Below, piece by piece: positions 1-8,562 of a stretch of 64,000 nt of DNA; positions within the stretch are counted from its first letter, which is position 1; every line of letters starts with the position of its first letter. Under the pieces are notes generated by a model. It saw nothing but the letters and a program-made list of their open reading frames with translations. It was not told where the DNA came from and did no database searches. Position numbers and translations under genes: made by a program. Source of the DNA: Hydractinia symbiolongicarpus (Eukaryota > Cnidaria > Hydrozoa > Anthoathecata > Hydractiniidae). The stretch spans positions 35,739,501 through 35,803,500 of the forward strand of contig NC_079878.1 of NCBI RefSeq assembly GCF_029227915.1. Reading direction: 5' to 3'.

Positions 1-87
1 GTGCATTGCTGCTTTCTGTTTTTGTATCACATTTTTCATCACTTTGACACTGCAGAATTTTATAAAGCAGGCTATATATTTTTTCAG

Positions 88-322
88 GTTGTCCTTCGTT
101 TGTTTTGTGTGTACAATGAATGAACCTAATAACGAAGTGTTTGATGCATTGGTTTTAAATCATATGATAGTTCTATCATGTGGATACGTTGTCTATGATA
201 ATGGTTCTACAGTCTTGTGGTCTACAAGCACATGTGAATTTGTAGAAACGTCTGGAACATCTACTGACACTTCGTCAGTTAAATCAAAAATTGTTTGTGA
301 TAAAATCAGCAATGCACTTTGA
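88..322 (+). CDS. Candidate 3'-terminal coding exon, unknown gene
   Basis: A pyrimidine-rich tract ending in TTTTTTCAG at 79-87 resembles a splice acceptor, and from there a reading frame (codons in phase with 89) stays open to a TGA at 320-322. The encoded tail is about 78 residues, with an internal Met at 116 followed by NEPNNEVFDALVL, a hydrophobic stretch around HMIVLSCGYVVY, and a Ser/Thr-rich end (ETSGTSTDTSSVKSK). The composition is more protein-like than the surrounding AT-rich DNA, and TA-rich sequence follows the stop. I recognise no domain. Alternatives are a short gene starting at Met 44 or 116, or a chance open frame. The splice site is inferred from consensus only, and the 5' part of any gene would lie outside the window. 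Confidence 0.25.
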
Positions 323-652
323 TCCATAAAATAACAGTATATATATAATGTAAAACATGGTTTAAAAACTAATGATAAAAGGACTATATATTTACTGTAA
401 AATATAAAAAAACTTTGAGGAACTTGACGTTATAAAGATTTCTGTCATGTGAAATCAATTGATCTGGGTACATATTTTATTCAGAGAAACTTTTCGTGAG
501 AAAAACTTTCCAAATATCTGCAGAAAGTTAAACTTTTGCAATTTGTGATTTCTAAGTTTTCGAATTTGCTCGTCAAAAGTTTTTTAAAAAAAATTAGTGG
601 ATAACATTGTGAACCAACAATTTAAATTAAACTTTTGTATATAAATGTATAA
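323..652. other. AT-rich non-coding stretch
   Basis: No supported gene. The stretch is strongly AT-rich with several A or T runs. It holds the left arm and much of the interior of the inverted-repeat element described separately, and the first copy of a 22-bp direct repeat. If the exon ending at 322 is real, the first part would be its 3' untranslated region; I see no convincing AATAAA signal close to the stop. Confidence 0.6.
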
Positions 653-764
653 TCAATTCAGATTAAACATTTGTATATAAATGGTCATTTTTAAAAGTTT
701 TGTAAAAAAGCCCCAAAATCGTAAAATTCGTGAAAGTTTCTCTTGCAAAAGTTTCTCCAAATAA
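477..764. repeat. Imperfect inverted-repeat (MITE-like) element
   Basis: The left arm (about 477-511) begins TTATTCAGAGAAACTTTT. The right arm (about 729-764), read on the other strand, begins TTATTTGGAGAAACTTTTG. The arms stay similar for about 35-40 bp, roughly three quarters of bases by eye, and both carry GAGAAACTTTT and a second AGAAA...CTTTC block. The interior has no coding potential. This looks like a decayed miniature inverted-repeat element, but no clean target duplication is visible and the exact ends are uncertain. A related GAGAAACTTTTGAGG motif occurs once more near 1784. It could also be a chance arrangement of an AT-rich motif. Confidence 0.35.
626..683. repeat. 22-bp direct repeat, two copies 36 bp apart
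   Basis: Positions 626-647 and 662-683 share ATTAAAC(T/A)TTTGTATATAAATG with a single mismatch. It is a local duplication inside the AT-rich flank, with no evidence of function. Confidence 0.7.
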
Positions 765-826
765 GGTTTCAAAATTTCAGCTGTGAAAAATCCAAGCAAG
801 GTTAAAAGTGTAATATATATATATAC

Positions 827-984
827 CATATTATTGAACATTACATTCTGTTCTAATTCTGTTAATTTACGAAGAATTAGTTTATATTCACTACTTAATG
901 GTGAATTTTCATCCAGGCAGCAGTCTATCTTGTTTAATAAAAAAAATTGAATTTTGATATCCACAGAAAAAGTTAAGCAGGCAT
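827..984 (-). CDS. Candidate internal exon, unknown gene
   Basis: On the minus strand a frame is open from 1033 down to 653. Inside it, TTTACAG just above 984 resembles an acceptor, and ATG|GTATAT at 827/826 resembles a donor, defining a possible 158-bp exon. The residues between them (including NKIDCCLDENSPLSSEYK and LILRKLTELEQNVMF) look like ordinary protein, with a charged helix-like end. The rest of the open frame is low-complexity translation of AT-rich DNA, and its first codons overlap the tRNA-like sequence, so a full-length 126-residue gene is unlikely. No domain recognised. A chance open frame remains the simplest alternative. Confidence 0.15.
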
Positions 985-1006
985 CTGTAAAGTTTTGCAT
1001 ACTTAT

Positions 1007-1074
1007 GCCCTGTTGGTCTAATGGCTTTGACACTCATACAAATGAGAGATCCAGGTTCAAATCCTGGACAGGGC
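1007..1074 (+). tRNA. tRNA-like sequence (tRNA pseudogene or SINE head)
   Basis: The 7-bp acceptor stem is perfect: GCCCTGT at 1007-1013 pairs with ACAGGGC at 1068-1074. The T arm (1051-1067) is perfect: CCAGG, loop TTCAAAT, CCTGG. The internal Pol III promoter is intact: A box TGGTCTAATGG (1014-1024) and B box GGTTCAAATCC (1054-1064). The total is only 68 nt, short of the usual 72-73. The D stem is weak, and the anticodon arm is abnormal: CTCAT/ATGAG would leave a 4-nt loop, or an alternative 4-of-5-pair stem leaves an 8-nt loop that would place ACA as anticodon, with a variable loop of about 2 nt. It is therefore probably transcribable but unlikely to be a working tRNA. The acceptor and D regions resemble tRNA-Glu genes. 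A tRNA-derived SINE head is possible, but no clear SINE body or tail follows. Confidence 0.4.
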
Positions 1075-1097
1075 AAGATAAAACATAATTATCTTGC
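1073..1097 (+). other. Perfect 9-bp stem-loop abutting the tRNA-like 3' end
   Basis: GCAAGATAA (1073-1081) and TTATCTTGC (1089-1097) form a perfect 9-bp stem around the 7-nt loop AACATAA. The left strand shares its first two bases with the acceptor 3' end of the tRNA-like sequence. No run of Ts follows, so this does not look like a Pol III terminator. Confidence 0.6.
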
Positions 1098-2158
1098 ATC
1101 TACAACACAATAATGAGTATATGATATTTATATAGCTATGTGATGATAATTGGTATTTTTTAAATTATAGGGGGAGTGTTAAATGCATTCATCACTTTCA
1201 TTTAAAGACCACAAAAATGCCATGTCTGGAGGATAGTGAACTGAACTGATCTAATAATATATTTACGTCTTGTATTTTATAGATCAAAACATTCAATAGA
1301 ACTGATAAAAAATAGAAATAATAAGTTTGTTAGTTCATTGGACGATCTTTATCCATTGTCAAGAAAAGGCAGCTAGCTATATATATACTTCTTAAATAGA
1401 AATTTTCGCTTGCGAACCATGGGGATAATATTATAATGCTTTACCAATGTTTACATTTTCGCCGTTTCTGATTGACTCCGAGAAAACACATTATGCAGCT
1501 ACCATATTTCTTTGATTTTATTGTTGTTCTCGGCTTTTGATTGGCTTAGGATTTAACATTTATTACACACTGCATCTTTCAAACTTGCGGACCAAGCTTC
1601 AGCAGTTTTTAGATGAAACTTTGTAATATGGTTAAGAAAAGGGTTTGGGGCAACATGCATGCACTAGATACGTATATATAATTATTGTTCGTAATAAGCC
1701 ATAGGATGAATGCTACAAACTATGTCTTCCTTAATGTAGTATCTGGCCTATAAACCATGTTATCTAAACAAAACCTTAGGTCAGAGAAACTTTTGAGGTG
1801 GTTTTTAGGACATTACGTTGAACTAAAGCTCTCTTGGATGTTAAGGGAAACGTGATTTTGAGAGTTATATTGATACAGTTCTTATAAGCCAAAATTCGCG
1901 TTTTAGTAACATGCCATTGTGCTGCCCCATCTGATTTTCTGTGAAAACCGTGTCTTGATCAAACGCTTGTTACGCCCGAACAGCTACGTGGGAGCCATTA
2001 TGTTTGCAACCATTGAAAAGAGCATAAAATTTGCAGACCAGCGGTGGGTCACTTTTTATCAGACTGTGAAAAACAACTGAGAAATAGCTCATCAAAGTTA
2101 CGCTTTTTTACTTTACGAAAAGTGATGATTTCTGGACTCGCACCTTAATATCATCGAG
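1098..2158. other. Unique-looking flank between tRNA-like element and array
   Basis: No supported gene. The stretch is AT-rich with short TA tracts (for example near 1380 and 1670), a small inverted repeat TTCGCTTGCGAA near 1407, and a more GC-balanced part at about 1900-2100. I see no satellite monomer, not even a diverged one, before 2159, so the array edge is abrupt. Confidence 0.55.
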
Positions 2159-2626
2159 TAGTTTTTGAAACCGTTCCTATTTATTCAGCGCTTGCTAACG
2201 GCCAGGATTGGTCCCATAGTAAGTATGACTTATTTATATAAATTTTTACATAAAGAGCCACCACAGCGCCCATTGTAATCGTTGAAAGCCAGCAATCATG
2301 TCAAATTAAGAGGAATGTTATTTCTGGGAGTTCAATTGGCTCATTTATCACATTTATAAGGTCACAGTCCAAAATCAGTTCAATTAAGTGCCACAGTCAA
2401 TCGTTTCACTGCTAAAAGGGATGCACCCTAGTAATATCAGAAAAATATCGCTACATACATGTTGGTACGAATATGTGACGCAAACTTTGTAACTCAAACG
2501 GATTAATACCGCTAGAAAGTCAATGAAATGTAGTTTTTGAAACTGTTCCTATTTCTTCAGCGCGTGCTAACGGCCGGGATTGGTCCCACAGTAAATATGA
2601 CTTATTTATCTAAATTTTTAAGTGAA

Positions 2627-2641
2627 GCGCTACCACAGCGC
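2627..2641 (+). other. Conserved dyad GCGCT-ACCAC-AGCGC (example copy)
   Basis: A 5-bp inverted repeat with a 5-nt loop, shown here in the second monomer and present in nearly every unit. Variants mostly keep some pairing: GCGTT...GGCGC (two T.G wobbles; near 3373 and 26155), GTGCT...AGCGC (wobble), and AGGGCT...AGAGCCT (about 38812, 43651 and elsewhere), which pairs in a shifted register as GGCT/AGCC. ACGCT...AGCGC breaks the terminal pair. Confidence 0.7.
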
Positions 2642-2765
2642 CAATTGCGATCGTTGAATTCCAGCAATCATGTCAAATTAAGAGGAATGTTATTTGTGGG
2701 AGTCCAATTGGCTCATTTATCACATCCATAAGGTCACAGTCCAACAATCAGTTCATTTAAGTGCC

Positions 2766-2785
2766 ACAGTCAATCGTTTCACTGT
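2766..2785 (+). other. Conserved dyad ACAGT-N10-ACTGT (example copy)
   Basis: ACAGT (2766-2770) and ACTGT (2781-2785) flank the loop CAATCGTTTC. The element is among the best-kept parts of the monomer. It is lost in the tandem trio at 59.1-60.2 kb, where the right arm reads ACAGA or ACGGA. Confidence 0.6.
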
Positions 2786-4520
2786 TAAAAGCGATACAAC
2801 CTAGTAATATCAGAAAAACATCCCTAAATACATGTGGGGACGAATATGTGACGCAACCGTTGTAACTCAAACGGATTGATACCACCAGAAAGTCAAGGAA
2901 ATGTAGTTTTTGAAACTGTTCCTATTTATTCAGGGCGTGCTAACGGGCAGGATTGGTCCCACAGTAAGTATGACTTATTTATTTAAATTTTTAAATGAAG
3001 CGCTACCACAGCGCCCAGTGTAATCGCTGAGTTTCGGTAATCATGTCAAATTAAGAAGAATGTTATTTCTTGGACTCCAATTGTCTCATTTATCACATTT
3101 ATCAGGTCACAGTCCAAAGTTAGTTTAATTAAGTCCCACAGTCAATCGTTTCACTGTTTAAAGCGATGCAACCTAGTAATATCAGAAAAATAACGCTAAA
3201 TACATTTTGGTGCGAATATGTGACACAACCGTTGTAACTCAAACGGATTGATTCCGCTAGAAAGTCAGTGAAATGTAGTTCTTGAAACTGTTCCTATTTA
3301 TTCAGCGCGCTCTAACGGCCAGGATTGGTCCCACGGTGAATATGACTTACTTATTTAAATTTTTAAATGAAGCGTTACCACGGCGCCCATTGTAATCCTT
3401 GAATTCCAGCAATCATGTTAAAATAAGAGGAATGATATTTCTGGTTAGTCCAATTGCCTCATTTATCACATTCATAAGGTCACAGCCGAAAATCAGTTCA
3501 TTTAAGTGCCACAGTCAATCGTTTCACTGTTAAAAGGGATGCAACCTAGTAATATCAGAAAAATATCGCTAAATACATGTTGGTACGAATATGTGACACA
3601 ACCGTTCTAACTCAAACGGATTAATACCGCTAGAAAGTCAATGAAATGTAGTTTTTGAAACTGTCTCTATTTCTTCAGCGCGCGATAATGGCTAGGATTG
3701 GTCCCACGGTAAAAAGAGGCTTATTTATTTAAATTCTTAAATGAAGCGCTACCACAGCGCCCAGTGTAATCGCTGAGTTTCGGCAATCATGTCAAATTAA
3801 GAAGAATGTTATTTCTTGGAGTCCAATTGTCTCACTTATCACATTTATAAGGTCACAGTCCAGAATGAGTTCAATAAATCCCACAGTCAATCGTTTCACT
3901 GTTAAAAGCGGCACAACCTAGTAATAGCGGAAAAATATCGCTAAATACATGTTGGTACGAATATGTGACGCAACCGTTGTAACTCAAACGGATTGATACC
4001 GCCAGAAATTAAATACAATGTAGTTATTGAAACTGTTCCGGTTTATTCAGCGCGCGATAACGGCTAGGATTGGTCCCACAGTAAAAATGACTTTCTTTTC
4101 TTAATTTTTAAATGATGCGCCACCATAGCGCCTAGTGCAATCGCTGAGTTTCGGCAATCTTGTCAAATTAAGAAGAATGTTATTTCTTGCAGTCCAATTG
4201 TCTCACTTATCACATTTATAAGGTCACAGTCCAGAATGAGTTCAATTAATCCCACAGTCAATCTTTTCATTGTTAAAAGCGATACAACCTAGTAATAGCG
4301 GAAAAATATCGCTAAATACATGTTGGTACGAATATGTGACGTAACCGTTGTAGCTCAAACGGATTGATACCGTTAGAAATTCCTTGAAATGTAGTTTTTG
4401 AAACTGTCTCTCCATCTTCAGCGCGTGATAACGGCTAGGATTGGTCCCACGGTAAAAAATGACTTTTTTATTTACGTTCTTAAATGAAGCGCTACCACAG
4501 CACCCAGTGTAATCGCTGGG

Positions 4521-5710
4521 TTTCGGCAATCATGTCAAATTAAGAAGAATGTTATTTCGTGGAGTCCAATTATCTCACTTAGCACATTTATAAGGTCACA
4601 GTCCAAAATCAGTTCATTTAAGTGCCACAGTCAATCGTTTCACTGTTTAAAGCGATGCAACATAGTAATATCAGAAAAATATCGCTAAATACATGTTGGT
4701 ACGAATATGTGACACAACCGTTCTAACTCAATCGGATTAATACCGCTAGAAAATCAATGAAATGTAGTTTTTGCACCTGTGGCTCTTTCATCAGCGCGCG
4801 ATAACGGCTAGGATTGGTTCCCCAGTAAAAATGACTTCCTTTTCTTAATTTTTAAATGATGCGCTACCATAGCGCCTAGTGCAATCGCTGAGTTTCGGCA
4901 ATCTTGTCAAATTAAGAAGAATGTTATTTCTTGCAGTCCAATTGGCTCATTTATCACATTTATAAGGTCACAGTCCAAAATCAGTTCAATTAAGTGCCAC
5001 AGTCAATCGTTTCACTGTTAAAAGGGATGCACCCTAGTACTATCAGACAAATATCGCTACATACATGTTGGTACGAATATGTGACGCAAACTTTGTAACT
5101 CACACGGATTAATACCATTAGAAAGTCAATGAAATGTAGTTCTTGAAACTGGTCCTATTTCTTCAGCGCGTGCTAACGGCCGGGATTGGTCCCACAGTAA
5201 ATATGACTTATTTATCTAAAGTTTTAAATGAAGCGCTACCACAGCGCTTATTGTAATTGTTGAATTCCAGCAATCATGTCAAATTAAGAGGAATGTTATT
5301 TCTGGGAGTTCAATTGGCTCATTTATCACATTTGTCAGGTCACAGTCCAAAGCTAGTTCAATTAAATCCCACAGTCAATCCTGTCACTGTTAAAAGCGAT
5401 GCAACCTAGTAATATCAGAAAAATATTGCTAAATACATGTTAGTACGAATATGTGATCCAACCGTTGTAACTCAAACGGACTGACACCGTTAGAAACTCA
5501 AAGAAATGTAGTTTTTAAACCTGTCACTATTTCATCAGCGCGCGATAACGGCTAGGATTGGTCACACAGTAAAGAATGACTTTTTTATCTAAATTTTTAA
5601 ATGAAGAGCTACCGCAGCGCCCATTGTAATTGCTGAATTCCAGCAATCATGTCAAATTAAGAGGAATGTTATTTGTGGAAGTCCAATTGGCTCATTTATC
5701 ACATTTATAA
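4521..5710 (+). repeat. Mixed class A/B monomers, junction region
   Basis: About three monomers that switch class several times. Around 4840-4930 a class A front with CTTTTCTTAATTTTT is joined to a class B rear, then class B follows from about 5160 and class A from 5530. I could not assign a clean higher-order period here; it lies between the edge block and the 2,986-bp family. Confidence 0.6.
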
Positions 5711-7704
5711 GGTCACAGTCCAAAATCAGTTCATTTAAGTGCCACAGTCAATCGTTTCACTGTTAAAAGCGATGCAACCTAGTAATATGAGAAAAGTATC
5801 GCTAAATACATGTTGGTACGAATATGTGACCCAACCGTTGTAACTCAAACTGACTGACACCGTTAGAAAGTCAATGAAATGTAGTTTTTGAAACTGTCGC
5901 TATTTCTTCAGCGCGGGATAACGGCTAGGATTCGTCCCAGAGTAAAGAATGACTTATTTATCTAAATTTTTAAATGAAACGCTACCACAGCGCCCAGTGT
6001 AATCACTGAGTTGCGGCAATCATGTCAAATTAAGAAGAATGTTATTTCTTGGGGTCCAGTTTGCTCACTAATCACATTTATAAGGTGACAGTCCAAATTT
6101 AGTTCAATTAAATCCCACAGTCAATCGTTTCACTGTTAAAGGCGATGCAACCTAGTAATATGAAAAAAATATCGCTAAATACATGTTGGTAGGATTATGT
6201 GACCCAACCGTTGTAACTCAAACTGACTGACACCGTTAAAAAGTCAATGAAATGTAGTTTTTGAAACTGTCGCTATTTCTTCAGCGCGCGATAACGGCTA
6301 GGATTCGTCCCAGAGTAAAAAATGACTTATTTATCTAAAGTTTTAAATGAAGCGCTACCACAACGCACAGTGCAATCGCTGAGTTCCGGAAATCACGTCA
6401 AATTAAGAAGAATGTTATTTCTTGGGGTACAATTGCCTCATTTATCACATTTATCAGGTCGCAGTCCAAAATCAGTTCAATTAAGTGCCACAGTCAATCG
6501 TTTCACTGTTAAAAGGTATGCAACCTAGTAATATCAGAAAAATATCGCTAAATACATGTTACTACGAATATGTGACACAACCGTTGTAACTCATACGGAC
6601 TGACACCGTTAGAAGCTCAAAGAAATGCAGTTTTTAAACCTGTCACTATTTCATCAGCGCGCGATAACGGCTAGGATTGGTCACACAGTAAAGAATGACT
6701 TTTTATCTAAATTTTAAAATAAAGTGCTACCACAGCGCCCAGTGTAATTGCTGAGTTCCGGCAATCATGTCAAATTGAGAAGAATGTTATTTCTTGGAGT
6801 CAAATTGGCTCATTTATCAGATTTATAAGGTTACAGTCCAAAATCAGTTCATTTAAGTGCCACAGTCAATCGTCTTACTGTTAAAAGCGATACAACTTAG
6901 TAATATCAGAAAAACATCCCTAAATACATGTGGGGACGAATATGTGACGCAACCGTTGTAACTCAGACGGACTGATACGGTTAGAAATTCATTGAAATGA
7001 AGTTTTTGAAACTGTCTCTCTTTCTTCAGTGCGCGATAATGGCCAGGATTACTCCCACGGTAAAAAATGACTTTTTTGTTTAAATTTTTAAATGAAGCGC
7101 TAACACAGCACACAGCGCAATCGCTGAGTTCTGGCAATCACGTCAAAGTAAGAAGAATGTTATTCCTTGGGGGTCCAATTGCCTCATTTATAAAATTTAT
7201 AAGGTCACAGTCCAAAATCAGTTCATTTAAGTGCCACAGTCAATCGTTTCACTGTTAAAAGCGATGCAACCTAGTAATATGAAAAAAATATCGCTTAATA
7301 CATGTTGGTACGAATATGTGACCCAACGGTTGTAACTCAAACTGACTGACACCGTTAGAAAGTCAATGAAATGTAGTTTTTGAAACTGTCGGTAATTCTT
7401 CAGCGCGCGATAACGGCTAGGATTCGTCCCAGAGTAAAGAATGACTTATTTATCTAAAGTTTTAAATGAAGCGCTACCACAGCGCCCAGTGCAATCGCTG
7501 AGTTCCGGATATCACGTCAAATTAAGAAGAATGTGATTTCTTGGGGTACAATTGCCTCATTTATCACATTTATCAGGTCGCAGTCCAAAGTTAGTTCAAT
7601 TAAGTTCCACAGTCAATCGTTTCACTGTTTAAAGGGATGCAACCTAGCAACATTAGAAAATTATCCCTAAATACATGTTGGTACGAATATGTGACCCAAC
7701 CGTT

Positions 7705-7708
7705 TTAA
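7705..7708. repeat. Left TTAA target-site duplication
   Basis: TTAA directly precedes CCCTATTCGG. The same site in the sister copies reads CCGTTTTAAGTC with a single TTAA, so one TTAA has been duplicated around the element. Confidence 0.93.
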
Positions 7709-8449
7709 CCCTATTCGGTCCGGGGTTTTTCGAACATACTATGACCGGGGGGGGCGGATTCCGCCCCCCCTCAATAACTTTTCATAGGGTTGTTCAAATT
7801 GAATCAAACTTGGCACACTTATAGTACGCCATAAAAGGAACAAAATGGCGCCAAAAAAAATTTGCTTGGGTCAGCACATTTTCTGTGACGTCATCAAAAG
7901 CTTGAAAATTGTTAAAAATGCCACTATCTGCTTAAAATATAATTACTTTTGTTCTAGAGCGAATTTTTACATTCTGTTTGAAGTTTCTGAAAGCTAAATA
8001 AAAGTTATTTAACATATCTTCCGGTTTTTACATGGATCGGATGAAAGATTGCCAAAAATTGCCCGAAAATCCGTTTTTTTCCGATTTTCGGGTAAAATCC
8101 GACAAAATCGGGAAATCGGATTAGTCACGTGTTCAAATTATTCAATATGATTCTTCTTGATGAAACAAAGTTGTGTTGCAAGTTTCAAGTTCTAAGGATA
8201 ATCCTAACAGGAGTTTTTATATTTTCCCCATTATAAGGATTTCATAGAGATTTTTAGGGGTAGTTTCGAGTAATGGCCAATATCAAAGCCTCTGAAAGGT
8301 ATGGGACCTAAAAAATTAGCATGCAGGTGTCTAATAGATAATTGTTGAAACTCAGTAAGTATCATAGTCATATAACAAAGCAATCAGGAGTTATTAAAAA
8401 AAAACCGTCAGGGGGGGCGGAATCCGCCCCCCCCCCGGACCGAATAGGG
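7709..8449. mobile_element. piggyBac-type non-autonomous transposon (MITE), 741 bp
   Basis: The terminal inverted repeat CCCTATTCGGTCCGGGG is perfect for 17 bp at both ends (7709-7725 and 8433-8449) and is flanked by duplicated TTAA. Ends starting CCC next to TTAA are typical of piggyBac-superfamily elements (established knowledge). Just inside each end is a G/C hairpin, GGGGGGCGGA-N-TCCGCCCCCC (about 7749-7769, and its counterpart near 8412-8433). The interior is AT-rich, has no open frame of useful length and no transposase, and includes a TGACGTCA palindrome (7886-7893) and a 10-bp stem hairpin (8062-8092). It must be moved by a transposase encoded elsewhere. Element orientation is arbitrary. 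Confidence 0.9.
8062..8092. other. Internal hairpin of the transposon
   Basis: CCCGAAAATC (8062-8071) and GATTTTCGGG (8083-8092) pair perfectly over 10 bp with an 11-nt, T-rich loop. A related GACAAAATCGGGAAATCGG stretch follows within 30 bp. It may be a remnant of the parent element's structure. Confidence 0.6.
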
Positions 8450-8453
8450 TTAA
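8450..8453. repeat. Right TTAA target-site duplication
   Basis: GGGTTAAGTC: TTAA directly follows the right terminal repeat, and the satellite then resumes in register (GTCAAACGGACTGATACC). Confidence 0.93.
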
Positions 8454-8509
8454 GTCAAACGGACTGATACCGTTAGAAATTCATTGAAATGTAGTTTTTG
8501 AAACTGTCT

Positions 8510-8562
8510 CTTATATATATATATATCTTATATATATATATATCTTATATATATATATATAT
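8510..8562. repeat. 17-bp TA-rich minisatellite inside a monomer
   Basis: Three units of CTTATATATATATATAT start at 8510, 8527 and 8544, the last slightly extended. The sister copies have CTTATACTTCAGCGCGCGAT here instead, so 19 bp after the first C has been replaced by 52 bp. The seed TTATA present in the sister copies is the likely origin. Not seen in any other monomer of the window. Confidence 0.9.

Larger units (their letters stand above)
2159..4520 (+). repeat. Array-edge block, copy of about 24.94-27.67 kb
   Basis: From the very first satellite base this block matches sequence exactly 22,777 bp further in (for example 2221 with 24998, and 3241 with 26018), with only scattered substitutions. 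At about 4045 the register shifts by one monomer (offset becomes about 23,149), so the edge copy lost one unit relative to the interior copy. Class B monomers predominate at first, then class A. Confidence 0.85.

Noticed and set aside
1900-2110. Diverged satellite or gene fragment just before the array
   Set aside because: The sequence is less AT-rich, but I found no satellite landmark in order and no long open frame; left as unassigned flank.
2560-2590. CENP-B box in the monomer
   Set aside because: GGCCGGGATTGG has a CGGG word, but the required TTCG and A positions upstream do not match.
3470-3485. AGGTCA and TGACC words as paired nuclear-receptor sites
   Set aside because: The half-sites are too short and too far apart in the monomer, and the TGACC word varies (TGACGC, TGACAC, TGACCC), so there is no consistent paired element.
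7707-7714. Telomere-like AACCCTA at the transposon end
   Set aside because: It occurs once at each end as part of the TTAA-plus-terminal-repeat junction and is not tandemly repeated.
7709-8449. Coding capacity (transposase remnant) in the 741-bp element
   Set aside because: No open frame of useful length on either strand and no transposase-like residues; the interior is AT-rich with hairpins.
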